Origin: an uncultured Bacilli bacterium
Lineage (GTDB): Bacteria; Bacillota_I; Bacilli_A; RF39; UBA660
Assembly (NCBI GenBank): GCA_934122395.1
Contig: CAKOWQ010000002.1
Span: forward strand, 92,501 to 156,500
DNA length: 64,000 nt
Reading direction: 5' to 3'
Under the pieces are notes generated by a model that saw only the letters and a program-made list of their open reading frames with translations, was not told the DNA's origin and ran no database searches. Shown here piece after piece: positions 36,025-44,894 of the stretch. The position numbers and the translations under genes were made by a program. Position 1 is the stretch's first letter. The number at the start of each line of letters is the position of its first letter.

Positions 36025-36885
36025 TTAGGCACTATCAGAAACTTGATATGAATCAGCAACCACAAAGAAAACTTGGTTATCAATTTTTTTTATTTCTTCC
36101 GTTACTCTTACATATTCTTTGGTTGGAATAGCCGTCATTAATACTTCCTTTTTATCTTCCTTATAACCTGTGGTTGCTTTAAATTCTGTTATTCCATGTC
36201 CCATTTCATTCAAGATAAAGTTTTTAACTTCTTTATCTTTTGATGTGATAATATAAAATACTTTATTATTAGAAATGCCTAATAATATCTTATCAGTTAT
36301 TATTCCGCTTACAAATAATACTATTACAGCATACATTAAATTTGTAAATCCAAATATAACTCCACCTAACACCACAATAAATATATTAATAATAAAATTA
36401 CACTTACTAATAGATATGTGATACTTTTCATGAAGAATTTGGTTTATTAATGAAATACCTCCGTTACTAAATCCCATCTTGTATACTATACCGCTCACAA
36501 AACCACTAATAATACCTATATATAAACTAATTAGTAACATATCTTCACTATTAACGGAGATAATAGTAGTAATACCTGAAGTCAAATCGACAAATAATGG
36601 ATAAATAAAAGTTGCTAATATTGAACCACTTGCCTTTTCAAATCCTAAAACAAATATAGCTAGTACTAATACTATTACTTGAAATACAAGCATAAAGTAA
36701 GCTGGAGTAATATGAAATACTTCTTCTATTAATATTGATAATCCCGAAGTACCACCGGATACTATCTTAGCAGGATAACTAAGTAGGTTATATGATATTG
36801 CTGAAATAAATAGCACTATTAACATGCTAGTATATCGTTTTAATAATTGTTTTTCTTTAACATTTTCAATTATTTTTTCTATCAC
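36025..36885 (-). CDS. YitT family membrane protein (DUF161/DUF2179), copy 1
   Basis: About 286 residues from a GTG at 36885, chosen because GGTGGTG precedes it by 6 bases and it follows the previous stop by one base; an ATG at 36900 is the alternative. Five hydrophobic segments (about 20-165) include PAKIVSGGTSGLSILIEEVF and KMGFSNGGISLINQIL, the glycine-rich repeats of YitT. A soluble C-terminal domain (about 205-286, with FYIITSKDKEVKNFIL and VFFVVADSYQVSD) is the DUF2179 part with a ferredoxin-like fold. The transport or signalling role of the family is unproven. It is a clear paralogue of the next gene. Confidence 0.85.
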   Translation of the reverse strand: MIEKIIENVKEKQLLKRYTSMLIVLFISAISYNLLSYPAKIVSGGTSGLSILIEEVFHITPAYFMLVFQVIVLVLAIFVLGFEKASGSILATFIYPLFVDLTSGITTIISVNSEDMLLISLYIGIISGFVSGIVYKMGFSNGGISLINQILHEKYHISISKCNFIINIFIVVLGGVIFGFTNLMYAVIVLFVSGIITDKILLGISNNKVFYIITSKDKEVKNFILNEMGHGITEFKATTGYKEDKKEVLMTAIPTKEYVRVTEEIKKIDNQVFFVVADSYQVSDSA

Positions 36886-36886
36886 T

Positions 36887-37741
36887 TTATTCACCACCAT
36901 GCACTTCGTAGGCATCAGTTACAACAAAGAAAGCATTCATATCAATTTCTCTAATTCCTTCTTTTAATTTAAAGTACTCCTTAGTAGGAATTACACAAAA
37001 CAGAACTTTTTGTTTTTTTTGTTCATACCCACCTCTAGCTTCAAAAATTGTTACTCCATGACTTAATTTATTTAGGATAAATTCTTTAACTTCTTTATCT
37101 TTTTCAGTAACTATATAAAAGGCTTTTGAATCAGAAATTCCTAGTAACACACGATCTGCTAATATGCTTATTAAATATAAAACTATTAATGCATACATAA
37201 AGTTATTTATTCCAAACATGAATGTTCCAAATAACAAAATCATACCATCGCACATAATTATGGCTCTGCCCATACTAACTTTGCTATATTTAGATATAAT
37301 CTGTTCAATAATATCAGTGCCACCCGTAGTAAATCCAGCCTTATAAACGAGACCTGCACCCAATCCGGTTGTAACTCCACCAAATATTGCTGATAATAAC
37401 AATTGAGAGGTATCAAAATCTAAATATATACGTATATTGCTCATTAATTTAACTGCTATAGGATACAATAATGATCCTAAAATTGATGATGCAGTTTTTT
37501 CTTTTCCTAATACAAAATAGCTAACTATTAATAATATGATAGAGACAACCATGATAAACAAAGATGGATCTATTCCAAACAATTTTTGGGTAATAATTGC
37601 TACACCACTTACACTACCATACACAAAACTATTAGGAAGAATAAATACATTGTATGAAAAAGCCATTATTAATACACCTAATATTAATTGTAAATGTCTT
37701 TTTATTTGGATTTTTACATTTGGATTATTAATTGCTCGCAT
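36887..37741 (-). CDS. YitT family membrane protein (DUF161/DUF2179), copy 2
   Basis: 284 residues, starting at the ATG at 37741 behind AGAGGTG, which overlaps the end of prfB by 14 bases. It shares with copy 1 the order of five hydrophobic helices, the motifs NSFVYGSVSGVAIITQKLF and KAGFTTGGTDIIEQII, and the C-terminal domain starting FYIVTEKDKEVKEFILNKL and ending NAFFVVTDAYEVH. Many Firmicutes carry several YitT copies; two in tandem suggest local duplication followed by clear divergence. Likely co-transcribed with prfB. Confidence 0.85.
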   Translation of the reverse strand: MRAINNPNVKIQIKRHLQLILGVLIMAFSYNVFILPNSFVYGSVSGVAIITQKLFGIDPSLFIMVVSIILLIVSYFVLGKEKTASSILGSLLYPIAVKLMSNIRIYLDFDTSQLLLSAIFGGVTTGLGAGLVYKAGFTTGGTDIIEQIISKYSKVSMGRAIIMCDGMILLFGTFMFGINNFMYALIVLYLISILADRVLLGISDSKAFYIVTEKDKEVKEFILNKLSHGVTIFEARGGYEQKKQKVLFCVIPTKEYFKLKEGIREIDMNAFFVVTDAYEVHGGE

Positions 37742-38835
37742 TACTATTAACACCTCTTTTTAAGTTTTGTTCAATAAATGCATCAATATCTCCATCTAAT
37801 ACTTTCGAAACATTACTAGTCTCATAATTCGTCCTGTGATCTTTAACCATAGAATATGGATGCATTACATAACTTCTTATTTGTGAACCAAATTCTATAT
37901 TTTTTTGTTCACCCCTAATATCATTCATTTCTTCATTTTTTAGCTCAAGCTCTCTAAGCATAAGTTTGTTTTTTAGCATTTGCATTGCTTTTTCTTTATT
38001 TTGAATTTGACTACGTTGGTTTTGACAAGTAACAACTATCTTAGTTGGAAGGTGGGTTATTCTTACTGCACTATCAGTTGTATTTACGTGTTGCCCTCCG
38101 GCACCGCTAGAGCGATAGACATCAATTTTTAAATCCTTCTCATCAATTTTAATATCAATAACATTATCAAATTCAGGTACAACATCAACAGAGGCAAAAG
38201 ATGTATGTCTTTTATTATTAGCATCAAATGGTGATAATCTAACCAATCTATGAATACCTTTTTCATTTTTTAAATATCCATAACTATTTAAACCCTTAAC
38301 TAATAAATACACACTTTTGATTCCAACCTCATCGCCTTCTTGCACATCTAACACTTCAACTGCATATTTGTGCTTTTCACACCATCTCAAGTACATTCTA
38401 TATAACATATTAGCCCAATCACAGGCTTCTGTTCCACCTGCTCCTGAATGTATTTCTAAAACACAATCGTTTTTATCATAAGGTCCGTTAAGTAGACAAC
38501 TTACTTCTAACTTTGATACTTCTTCCGTTATATCATTAATTTCATTTTCAATAATATTCAAAATATCACTATCTGTTGTCTCCATCAACATTTCAAGAGC
38601 ATTATTGATTTTATCTTTTAAAGACTTTATTGAATTTGATGTATCTCTTAATGAATTAAGCTCACCAATTAATTTTTCGGCGCTTCTTTTATCATCCCAA
38701 AAATTTTCTTTTAACATCTCTTTTTCAAGCTCTTTTATGTGTTTATTTATTTTTTCTACGTCAAAGTGACCTCCATAGATCATCTACCTTTTGCTTATTA
38801 ATTTCTAAAGTTTTCTTTATCTCACTATAATCCAT
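37728..38835 (-). CDS. prfB: Peptide chain release factor 2, made by programmed +1 frameshift
   Basis: Recognises UGA and UAA stop codons and releases the peptide. The gene is split: codons 1-24 run from the ATG at 38835 (SD AAAAGGAG) to CTT at 38766-38764, where an in-frame TGA (38763-38761) follows. Skipping the T at 38763 restores the frame as Asp-Val-Glu-Lys and continues to 37728, giving 368 residues. An ATG at 38783 in the second frame is not the true start. The body has the UGA-reading loop (here SPFDANNKRHTSFASVDV, with the SPF tripeptide) and the catalytic GGQ in SSGAGGQHVNTTDSAVR. GGAGG sits three bases before the slip codon. Low RF2 makes ribosomes pause at TGA and slip, the classical autoregulation. 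Confidence 0.96.
38759..38775 (-). promoter_or_regulatory. RF2 programmed +1 frameshift element
   Basis: Minus strand reads ATGGAGGTCACTTTGAC: an SD-like GGAGG, a 3-base spacer, the slippery CTT, then TGA C. Spacing matches the conserved element of bacterial prfB. Confidence 0.95.
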
Positions 38836-38864
38836 AATTGCTCCTTTTTACTTATCTTAGAACA

Positions 38865-38893
38865 ATTATATCAAAAAAAAGAAAACGATACAA
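38865..38893 (-). promoter_or_regulatory. prfB promoter
   Basis: TTGTAT (38893-38888), 17-base spacer, TATAAT (38870-38865). The -35 lies within the clpC terminator hairpin. Confidence 0.65.
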
Positions 38894-38907
38894 TCAATGT
38901 ATCGTTT
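38882..38907 (-). terminator. clpC terminator
   Basis: AAACGATACA / TGTATCGTTT stem with a 5-base loop overlapping the clpC stop. The minus-strand tail is TCTTTTTTTTG. Confidence 0.8.
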
Positions 38908-41194
38908 GAATATTTAAATTTCTTTTTCCATCTAAAAGGCTATCAATAACTAAATCATCTATCTCACATTTAATTATTTTATCAATTCTTCTTGCACCAT
39001 ACTCTTCAAATCTACTTTCCTTACTGATTTCATCTATTACTTGTTTGGATATTTTTAGCTCTATTCCTTTTTCTTTAAAAAATGCTTTCAACAATTTAAT
39101 TTTACGATTTATTATTTCTTTTACATTTTCTAAACTCAACTTATTAAATATTAAAGTTTCATCTATACGATTAATTATCTCTGGACTCAAGTATTCCTTT
39201 AACCTTTCATTTATTATAGCTGTATCATTCTGGTTGAATCCTATTGTTTGCCTAGTAAACCCTATATTTGAAGTCATAATAATGATATTATGATCTAGTC
39301 TTGCTTCACGTCCTTCAGAATCTTTAATTCTTCCTTCATCTAAAACCTGTAAAAATAAATTTATAACAGATGGATGCGCTTTTTCTATTTCATCTAATAA
39401 GATAACAGAATAAGGTTTATTCTTTATTTCTTCTATTACTGTACTTTTATTTGAATAACCTACATATCCTGGGGGCGATCCGATAATCTTACTAATAGAA
39501 TGTTCTTCTTTATATTCACTCATATCTATTGTGATTAAGCTATTGTTACCTATAAATAACTCACTAAATTTTTTGGCCATTAAAGTCTTACCAACTCCAG
39601 TAGGTCCAACGAACAAAAATGACATTGGTTTTTTTTCTCTTTTAAACCCTAGTTTAATTCTTTTTGATAACTTATAAATTGAATCAATAATATTATCCTG
39701 ACCAACAATATTTTCTAACATTTTTTTCTTCATGTGATTTAAATTAGTCAAATTGTTTTTTTCAAGTTCGTATATTGGTATTTTAGACTTTATATTAATA
39801 ACGCTTATTACATTTTCTCTTTTTACTTCTTTTGGATTTTTATGATCTTTTAATTCCCTTTTATTTATTCTGGATTCTAACAATAATTCTTGCTTTCTAA
39901 CCGCTGCTGCATTTGTAAAATCCTGTTTTATTATTAAAGTATTTTTTTTATCTATTAAATCTTGAAGTTCTAATTTTAAAAGATTAACCGCATTATAATT
40001 TTTATCCTCTGATATTGATACCATTGATGAAACTTCATCTAAAATATCTATAGCTTTGTCTGGTTGTTTACGGTCATATATATATTTATCTGACATTTCC
40101 ACAATATCTTTAATTATATTGTCATCGATCACAACATTATGAAATTTTTCATAAATTGGTTTAAGTTTAAGTAATATCTCTATTGTTTTTTCTGTTGTAG
40201 GCTCTTCAATTGTTATAGTTTGAAATCTTCTAGATAATGCCCGATCATTTTCTATAAACTTTTTATACTCTTCAGTTGTTGTTGCACCAATTATTTTTAA
40301 TTTTCCTCTTGCTAATATGGGTTTTAATATATTGGAGGCATCTATTGCACCTTCTGCACCACCTGCTCCTACTAATGTATGAATTTCATCTATAAAAATT
40401 ATTACATTCTTATCTTGTTCTACTTCTTTAAGGATTTTAGTTATTCGCTCTTCGAATTCTCCTCTATATTTGGTACCAGCTACTAAACTAGACATCGATA
40501 CTGATATTATTCTTTTTGACTTTAATGGGCCTGGAACTTTATCATCCACTATTCGTCTTGCTAACTCTTCAACAATAGCTGTTTTTCCTACTCCGGCATC
40601 TCCAATTAATAAAGGATTATTCTTGGTTCTTCGACACAATATTTCAATTAATCTCTCTATTTCTTTATCTCTACCAATGACTGGGTCCAATTCATTTTGT
40701 ATTGCGCTTTTATTCATATCATATCCATATTCATCTATCAGTAATTTCTTTTTTTTATTTTTATTCTTTGAATTGCTCTGGGAACCAAAGTCAACTAAAA
40801 TACTATCTAAATCTATATTCATCGATAACATGATTCGAACTGCTATACCTTCACCAACTTGAATTAGTGAAATGAATAGCATTTCTTCATTTACCTCACA
40901 ATTGTGATCTCGTGATTCTATCATGGCATCTTCTACTACTTTTTTTAATAACGGCGTATACAAATACCATTCCGATTCTGTATTACCTTTACCTATAACT
41001 TTAATTATTTCGTCTTTAAACTTTGTATATGTAAGATTATATTTATTTAATCTTTTAGATATATTACTTTCTTTGTCCTTCAACATTGCTAAAAGTAAAT
41101 GTTCACTACCGACATATGGATGTTTTAATTCATTCATTTCTTTTTTGGCACCGATTAATACTCTTCTTGCATCTTCTGTAAATTTTGAAAACAT
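38894..41194 (-). CDS. clpC: ATP-dependent Clp protease ATP-binding subunit ClpC
   Basis: A AAA+ unfoldase that feeds ClpP. The start is the ATG at 41194 behind GAAAGGAG, giving 766 residues. Seen: two Clp_N repeats (about 1-140, with PYVGSEHLLLAML), first Walker A GDAGVGKTAIVEELARR and Walker B IIFIDEIHTLVGAGG, the middle region with a UVR-like segment (DFTNAAAVRKQELLLE, near 425), second Walker A GPTGVGKTLMAKK and SEYKEEHSISKIIGSPPGYVGY. The UVR/M-domain places it with ClpC over ClpA or ClpB. It is single here, without ctsR, mcsA or mcsB in front, and no CtsR-type repeat or CIRCE element was noticed. clpP is not in the window. Confidence 0.93.
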   Translation of the reverse strand: MFSKFTEDARRVLIGAKKEMNELKHPYVGSEHLLLAMLKDKESNISKRLNKYNLTYTKFKDEIIKVIGKGNTESEWYLYTPLLKKVVEDAMIESRDHNCEVNEEMLFISLIQVGEGIAVRIMLSMNIDLDSILVDFGSQSNSKNKNKKKKLLIDEYGYDMNKSAIQNELDPVIGRDKEIERLIEILCRRTKNNPLLIGDAGVGKTAIVEELARRIVDDKVPGPLKSKRIISVSMSSLVAGTKYRGEFEERITKILKEVEQDKNVIIFIDEIHTLVGAGGAEGAIDASNILKPILARGKLKIIGATTTEEYKKFIENDRALSRRFQTITIEEPTTEKTIEILLKLKPIYEKFHNVVIDDNIIKDIVEMSDKYIYDRKQPDKAIDILDEVSSMVSISEDKNYNAVNLLKLELQDLIDKKNTLIIKQDFTNAAAVRKQELLLESRINKRELKDHKNPKEVKRENVISVINIKSKIPIYELEKNNLTNLNHMKKKMLENIVGQDNIIDSIYKLSKRIKLGFKREKKPMSFLFVGPTGVGKTLMAKKFSELFIGNNSLITIDMSEYKEEHSISKIIGSPPGYVGYSNKSTVIEEIKNKPYSVILLDEIEKAHPSVINLFLQVLDEGRIKDSEGREARLDHNIIIMTSNIGFTRQTIGFNQNDTAIINERLKEYLSPEIINRIDETLIFNKLSLENVKEIINRKIKLLKAFFKEKGIELKISKQVIDEISKESRFEEYGARRIDKIIKCEIDDLVIDSLLDGKRNLNIQTIH

Positions 41195-41254
41195 AGAATC
41201 TCCTTTCAACCTATTCTATGTTTATTATGAACTTTTATTTAAAAATATAAACAA

Positions 41255-41276
41255 AAAAAGAACCGAAGTTCTTTTT
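41255..41276 (-). terminator. Terminator after the YfcC-like transporter
   Basis: AAAAAGAAC / GTTCTTTTT stem with a 4-base loop that reads TTCG on the transcript, a stable tetraloop, plus a T-rich tail. Confidence 0.8.
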
Positions 41277-42678
41277 ATATTAAAACTAATACTGTGAAAA
41301 TTAATAGTAATGCAACTAAGATTTCAAGAATTAGTTTCCAAGATGCTTTAATCCATTTCCAAAATGAAATATTTAAATAAGATAATGTTGCAATTAATAC
41401 CAAACTAGTTGGTGCTATAAGCATAGCTAAACCGTACATTGCTTGCCAAACAATAGCAATTAATGGATATGTAGTTGTATCTGTAATAATTGAAGCAATA
41501 TAAGGTAAGAATCCAGATGCTGTATAATAAGCTTCGATATTAAATACACTACTGAAGAATGCAACTATACTCATTGTAAATACATTGAAACCTTTTGTAG
41601 CAGTTAATAGTGGTTTAAATATAGTTAATAGTACCGGATGAGTAGCAGTAATAACAAGCACAATATATGCTAAGAATATTAATACTGCTGGAGTAAACGC
41701 TTTTTTTACACCCTCAAAGAAATTTTTAATAAAATCATTAAAACTCTTTTTATAGAATAATGACACTAAACCAGCACCTATTGTAACTAAAAGTGTTAAT
41801 TCAGTTAATGTCCATTTACCAAATGCTACTGCACTTGATTCGCCTAAAATTTTACCAAAGATGGCAAATTTACCAACTTCAAATTTCATTACTGCTTCAT
41901 GAACATCATTGAATAATTTAATTCCAAATACTGTATCCCAAGATAGAGATGCAACAATCATAATTATTAATATTAAATCAACAATTACAATAATTGGCCA
42001 TGTCTTTTTCTTAGAATCTTTTGATGTTGGAAGTTCAGCAACTTGTTCTTTTCTCTCTTCTTTAGAAAGCTTATTTTTCTTAGCATAAGTTAATACATTG
42101 AATATCAATAATACTAAGCCTACTATTAAAATAATTGCTTTAGTAAGTAATTCAGAACTAAAGTCTAATGATAATAATCCAACAATGGCATTAATATTAG
42201 TTGCAGATACTGTTGTACCAATTAATCCAACTGCAACTGAACCAATAGTAGTTAATGCTGCTGTTTGTTTATTATAACCCATCAATAAAATAATAGAAAT
42301 AATAAGTGGGAAAATAAATAGTAATCCAGATGTTAAACCTGCCATTGATGTGATCAATGCAAGTAATACCATTACTACAATTAAGAATACTTTTTCTTTT
42401 CCTTTAAATTTTTCAACTATTTTATCTAATAGATTTCTATATCCATCGATATTGTATAGGACACCATAGAATCCACCAATAGCTAGAACATAGAAAATTA
42501 TACTACCAAAATAGTAGAATATTACTGGACCAAATGTAAATAATTCAAATAATCCAACTTGGCTACGTGCTTCTTCTGTTAAGCTATAGCCAAAATAAGT
42601 TATAGGAAAAATCCACGTTAATAAAACTGCTACTATGATTGTTATACCAATCACTTTGAATAAACTATGTTTTTTCAT
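41275..42678 (-). CDS. YfcC-like transporter of the ion transporter superfamily
   Basis: 467 residues with about 11-12 hydrophobic helices. The start KKHSLFKVIGITIIVAVLLTW, the GGFYGVLYNIDGYRNLLDKI segment (about residues 67-86) and a Gly/Ser-rich helical hairpin GYNKQTAALTTIGSVAVGLIG with TTVSATNIN resemble YfcC-type proteins related to arginine-ornithine and C4-dicarboxylate carriers. The substrate is unknown. A charged loop (about 205-225, KKNKLSKEERKEQ) divides the two halves. It is flanked by its own promoter and terminator, so it is a single-gene unit. Confidence is good for a secondary transporter, lower for the family. Confidence 0.75.
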   Translation of the reverse strand: MKKHSLFKVIGITIIVAVLLTWIFPITYFGYSLTEEARSQVGLFELFTFGPVIFYYFGSIIFYVLAIGGFYGVLYNIDGYRNLLDKIVEKFKGKEKVFLIVVMVLLALITSMAGLTSGLLFIFPLIISIILLMGYNKQTAALTTIGSVAVGLIGTTVSATNINAIVGLLSLDFSSELLTKAIILIVGLVLLIFNVLTYAKKNKLSKEERKEQVAELPTSKDSKKKTWPIIVIVDLILIIMIVASLSWDTVFGIKLFNDVHEAVMKFEVGKFAIFGKILGESSAVAFGKWTLTELTLLVTIGAGLVSLFYKKSFNDFIKNFFEGVKKAFTPAVLIFLAYIVLVITATHPVLLTIFKPLLTATKGFNVFTMSIVAFFSSVFNIEAYYTASGFLPYIASIITDTTTYPLIAIVWQAMYGLAMLIAPTSLVLIATLSYLNISFWKWIKASWKLILEILVALLLIFTVLVLI

Positions 42679-42697
42679 TTTAACCCTCCCATTTTTA

Positions 42698-42725
42698 ATT
42701 ATACAATATTTTAATACAAAAACAA
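42698..42725 (-). promoter_or_regulatory. Promoter of the YfcC-like gene
   Basis: TTGTTT (42725-42720), 16-base spacer, TATAAT (42703-42698); the SD GGGAGGG follows. Confidence 0.6.
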
Positions 42726-42791
42726 GTTTTTATGCTAAATTTCACCTCATTTTTGCTTATTTAAAAGGATAATCTAAATCTATTAAAACAA

Positions 42792-42818
42792 AAAAAGTTG
42801 TTAGTTTAACAACTTTTT
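42792..42818 (-). terminator. lysS terminator
   Basis: A 12-bp stem (AAAAAGTTGTTA / TAACAACTTTTT) with a 3-base loop just after the lysS stop; T-rich on the minus strand. Confidence 0.8.
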
Positions 42819-42823
42819 AACTA

Positions 42824-44296
42824 TTATTTATCTAATGGTCTCATCAAAGGAAACATTACAACGTCCTTTATATTTTCACTATTTGTTAGTAATTGAATTA
42901 ATCTATCAATACCCATTCCCCATCCCGAGATAGGTGGCATACCATATTCCATAGCTCCTATATAGTCATAATCCATTTCCATTGCTTCTTCATCACCACC
43001 AGCTTTTAATGCAGCTTGTTCTAGCAATCTCTTTTCTTGTTCTTGAGGATCAACTAATTCAGAGTAGCCATTAACTATTTCAGCTCCGTTAATAACCAAT
43101 TGGAAACGATCACTAATTTCTGGACGTTCATCATTACTTCTTGCAAGAGGAGATAAGCTTGTAGGATGTTCTGTTAAATATACAGGGCCTAACATATGAG
43201 GTCTAGCCACTTTTTTATACAATACATCTACTAAGTTACCAAATCCTAAATTTTCAATTGGTGTTTCACTTTCTACTTCTATTTTATTTTCTAAAATTTT
43301 TGCTAATAATTTTTCTTTAGTATTTTCTATTTCTATATCAATATTTGCATATTTGATTAATAGTTCACGGAAAGACACACGTCCCCAATCACCGCTCATA
43401 TCTATTTCCTTATCACCAAATTTAATTGTTAGTGTTCCAAAAATATTCATGATTATTGTTTGTAACATTTTTTGAATAAACTTCATATTATCTTCATAAT
43501 TAAAGTATGCTTGATATCCTTCAATCATTGTGAAATCTTGTAAGTGAGAAGCATCCATTCCTTCATTTCTAAAGCATCTTGCTATTTCATATACCTTTGG
43601 TATTCCTCCAACAACTGCTCTTTTTAAGTATGTTTCAGGTGCTATTCTTAAATATACATCTAAATCCAATGCATTGTGATGTGCTTTAAAAGGTCTTGCA
43701 GTAGCTCCACTTGCTTTATTATTTAGAATAGGAGTTTCTATTTCCATATAACCTAAATTATCAAGATAATTACGCAATTCTCTAATAAACCTAATTCTTG
43801 TTATAAAACGAGTTCTTGTTTCCTCATTCATAATTAAATCTACATATCTATTTCTATAGCATGCTTCCAAATCAGTTAATCCATGGAATTTTTCAGGAAG
43901 CGGTTTTAAAGCTTTTCCTAAAAATTCAAATGATGAAGCACGTAGAGTCTTTTCTCCAGTATGAGTTGTAAATATTTCACCTTCAGCACCAATAAAGTCA
44001 CCTACGTCTATATTATCTTTAAAGAAAGCATATTTATCTTCTCCAACTAAATCTATCTTTATTGAAACCTGTAAATCACTTTCAATATCTCTTAACTTGA
44101 TAAAACTCATCTTTCCCATTTTTCTCATGAATACTATACGTCCAGCAACTCTTACTCCTGTTGTTTCATCAGGTAACATGCTCGCTTCTTTTAGACTGTG
44201 TGTAACTTCATATCTTTCAGGATATGGATTACATACCTTCTTTATATCATTAATTTTTTCACGTCTTACTATTTCTTGTTCTGAAAATTCTCTCAT
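42824..44296 (-). CDS. lysS: Lysine-tRNA ligase (class II)
   Basis: Charges tRNA-Lys. 490 residues. An N-terminal OB-fold anticodon domain (about 50-150, VRVAGRIVFMRKMGKMSFIKLRD) and the class II catalytic core: motif 1 in YMEIETPIL, motif 2 in ARCFRNEGMDASHLQDFTMIE (about 256-276) and motif 3 in GMGIDRLIQLLT near the end. Its SD is GGAGTGAT. It lies last in a dus-RDD-lysS operon, a neighbourhood known from Bacillus (dusB then lysS). Confidence 0.98.
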   Translation of the reverse strand: MREFSEQEIVRREKINDIKKVCNPYPERYEVTHSLKEASMLPDETTGVRVAGRIVFMRKMGKMSFIKLRDIESDLQVSIKIDLVGEDKYAFFKDNIDVGDFIGAEGEIFTTHTGEKTLRASSFEFLGKALKPLPEKFHGLTDLEACYRNRYVDLIMNEETRTRFITRIRFIRELRNYLDNLGYMEIETPILNNKASGATARPFKAHHNALDLDVYLRIAPETYLKRAVVGGIPKVYEIARCFRNEGMDASHLQDFTMIEGYQAYFNYEDNMKFIQKMLQTIIMNIFGTLTIKFGDKEIDMSGDWGRVSFRELLIKYANIDIEIENTKEKLLAKILENKIEVESETPIENLGFGNLVDVLYKKVARPHMLGPVYLTEHPTSLSPLARSNDERPEISDRFQLVINGAEIVNGYSELVDPQEQEKRLLEQAALKAGGDEEAMEMDYDYIGAMEYGMPPISGWGMGIDRLIQLLTNSENIKDVVMFPLMRPLDK

Positions 44297-44310
44297 CTTA
44301 TCACTCCGTT

Positions 44311-44892
44311 CTATATCTCTTCTACTTTAGTGTTTGCCATATAATCATGCAAACCTCTTTTTTGAGTAGCCATCATTATAATTGTAATTATCATTAAAAA
44401 CATGTGAATAGTACTTAATGCTGAATTAATATTTAAATATAAGCTCTTGCTTACAAATAATAACAACAAAACCAATACTAAATTCATTAAAATACCATAA
44501 GGTAATAAACATCTTATAAACATAGTATTAATATCTACTTTTGAATCATCTGTTTTTAGTACCTTTATTTTAAATACCTTCTTCATCAATGTTTGTCCAT
44601 TATTATAAACTGGAAGTACTACAAAGTAAAGTATATATATTACTACGCCTGCAATTGAAGAAAGATATGTAGCTTTTGATATATCATAATTAATATCTTG
44701 ACTTTCTTCTGTTAATTCTTTAGCTGTTATTTCGTGCGCCATATACTTATCTGTCATATCAGTTAGTCTTTCATTTAACTCTCTTATATTCCCAAAAGTT
44801 GGTACAAATAAATTAACTAATATTAATGCAAAAAATAATATTGTACAGTCTAGTAGGTATGCTCCTACTCTTTTTAAAAAAAGTTTATTCAT
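44311..44892 (-). CDS. RDD family membrane protein
   Basis: 193 residues with four hydrophobic segments. The RDD core is visible as FLKRVGAYLLDCTILFFALILVN (residues about 5-27), with the canonical Arg and Asp kept (KR...LD), and GQTLMKKVFKIKVLK (about 99-113) in the middle. The function of the family is unproven, with proposals around ion or sodium transport. It fits between dus (2 bases) and lysS (14 bases), so it is co-transcribed with them. The soluble loop between helices 1 and 2 is charged. Confidence 0.85.
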   Translation of the reverse strand: MNKLFLKRVGAYLLDCTILFFALILVNLFVPTFGNIRELNERLTDMTDKYMAHEITAKELTEESQDINYDISKATYLSSIAGVVIYILYFVVLPVYNNGQTLMKKVFKIKVLKTDDSKVDINTMFIRCLLPYGILMNLVLVLLLLFVSKSLYLNINSALSTIHMFLMIITIIMMATQKRGLHDYMANTKVEEI

Positions 44893-44894
44893 AA

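Noticed and set aside
37728..38783. prfB as a simple gene starting at the ATG at 38783
   Set aside because: That ATG lies in the +1 frame before the slip site and has no SD role of its own; the true start is 38835 with a frameshift at CTT TGA.
41195..41260. CtsR operator or CIRCE element before clpC
   Set aside because: Neither the direct heptad repeat of CtsR nor the TTAGCACTC-N9-GAGTGCTAA element was seen in the short gap.
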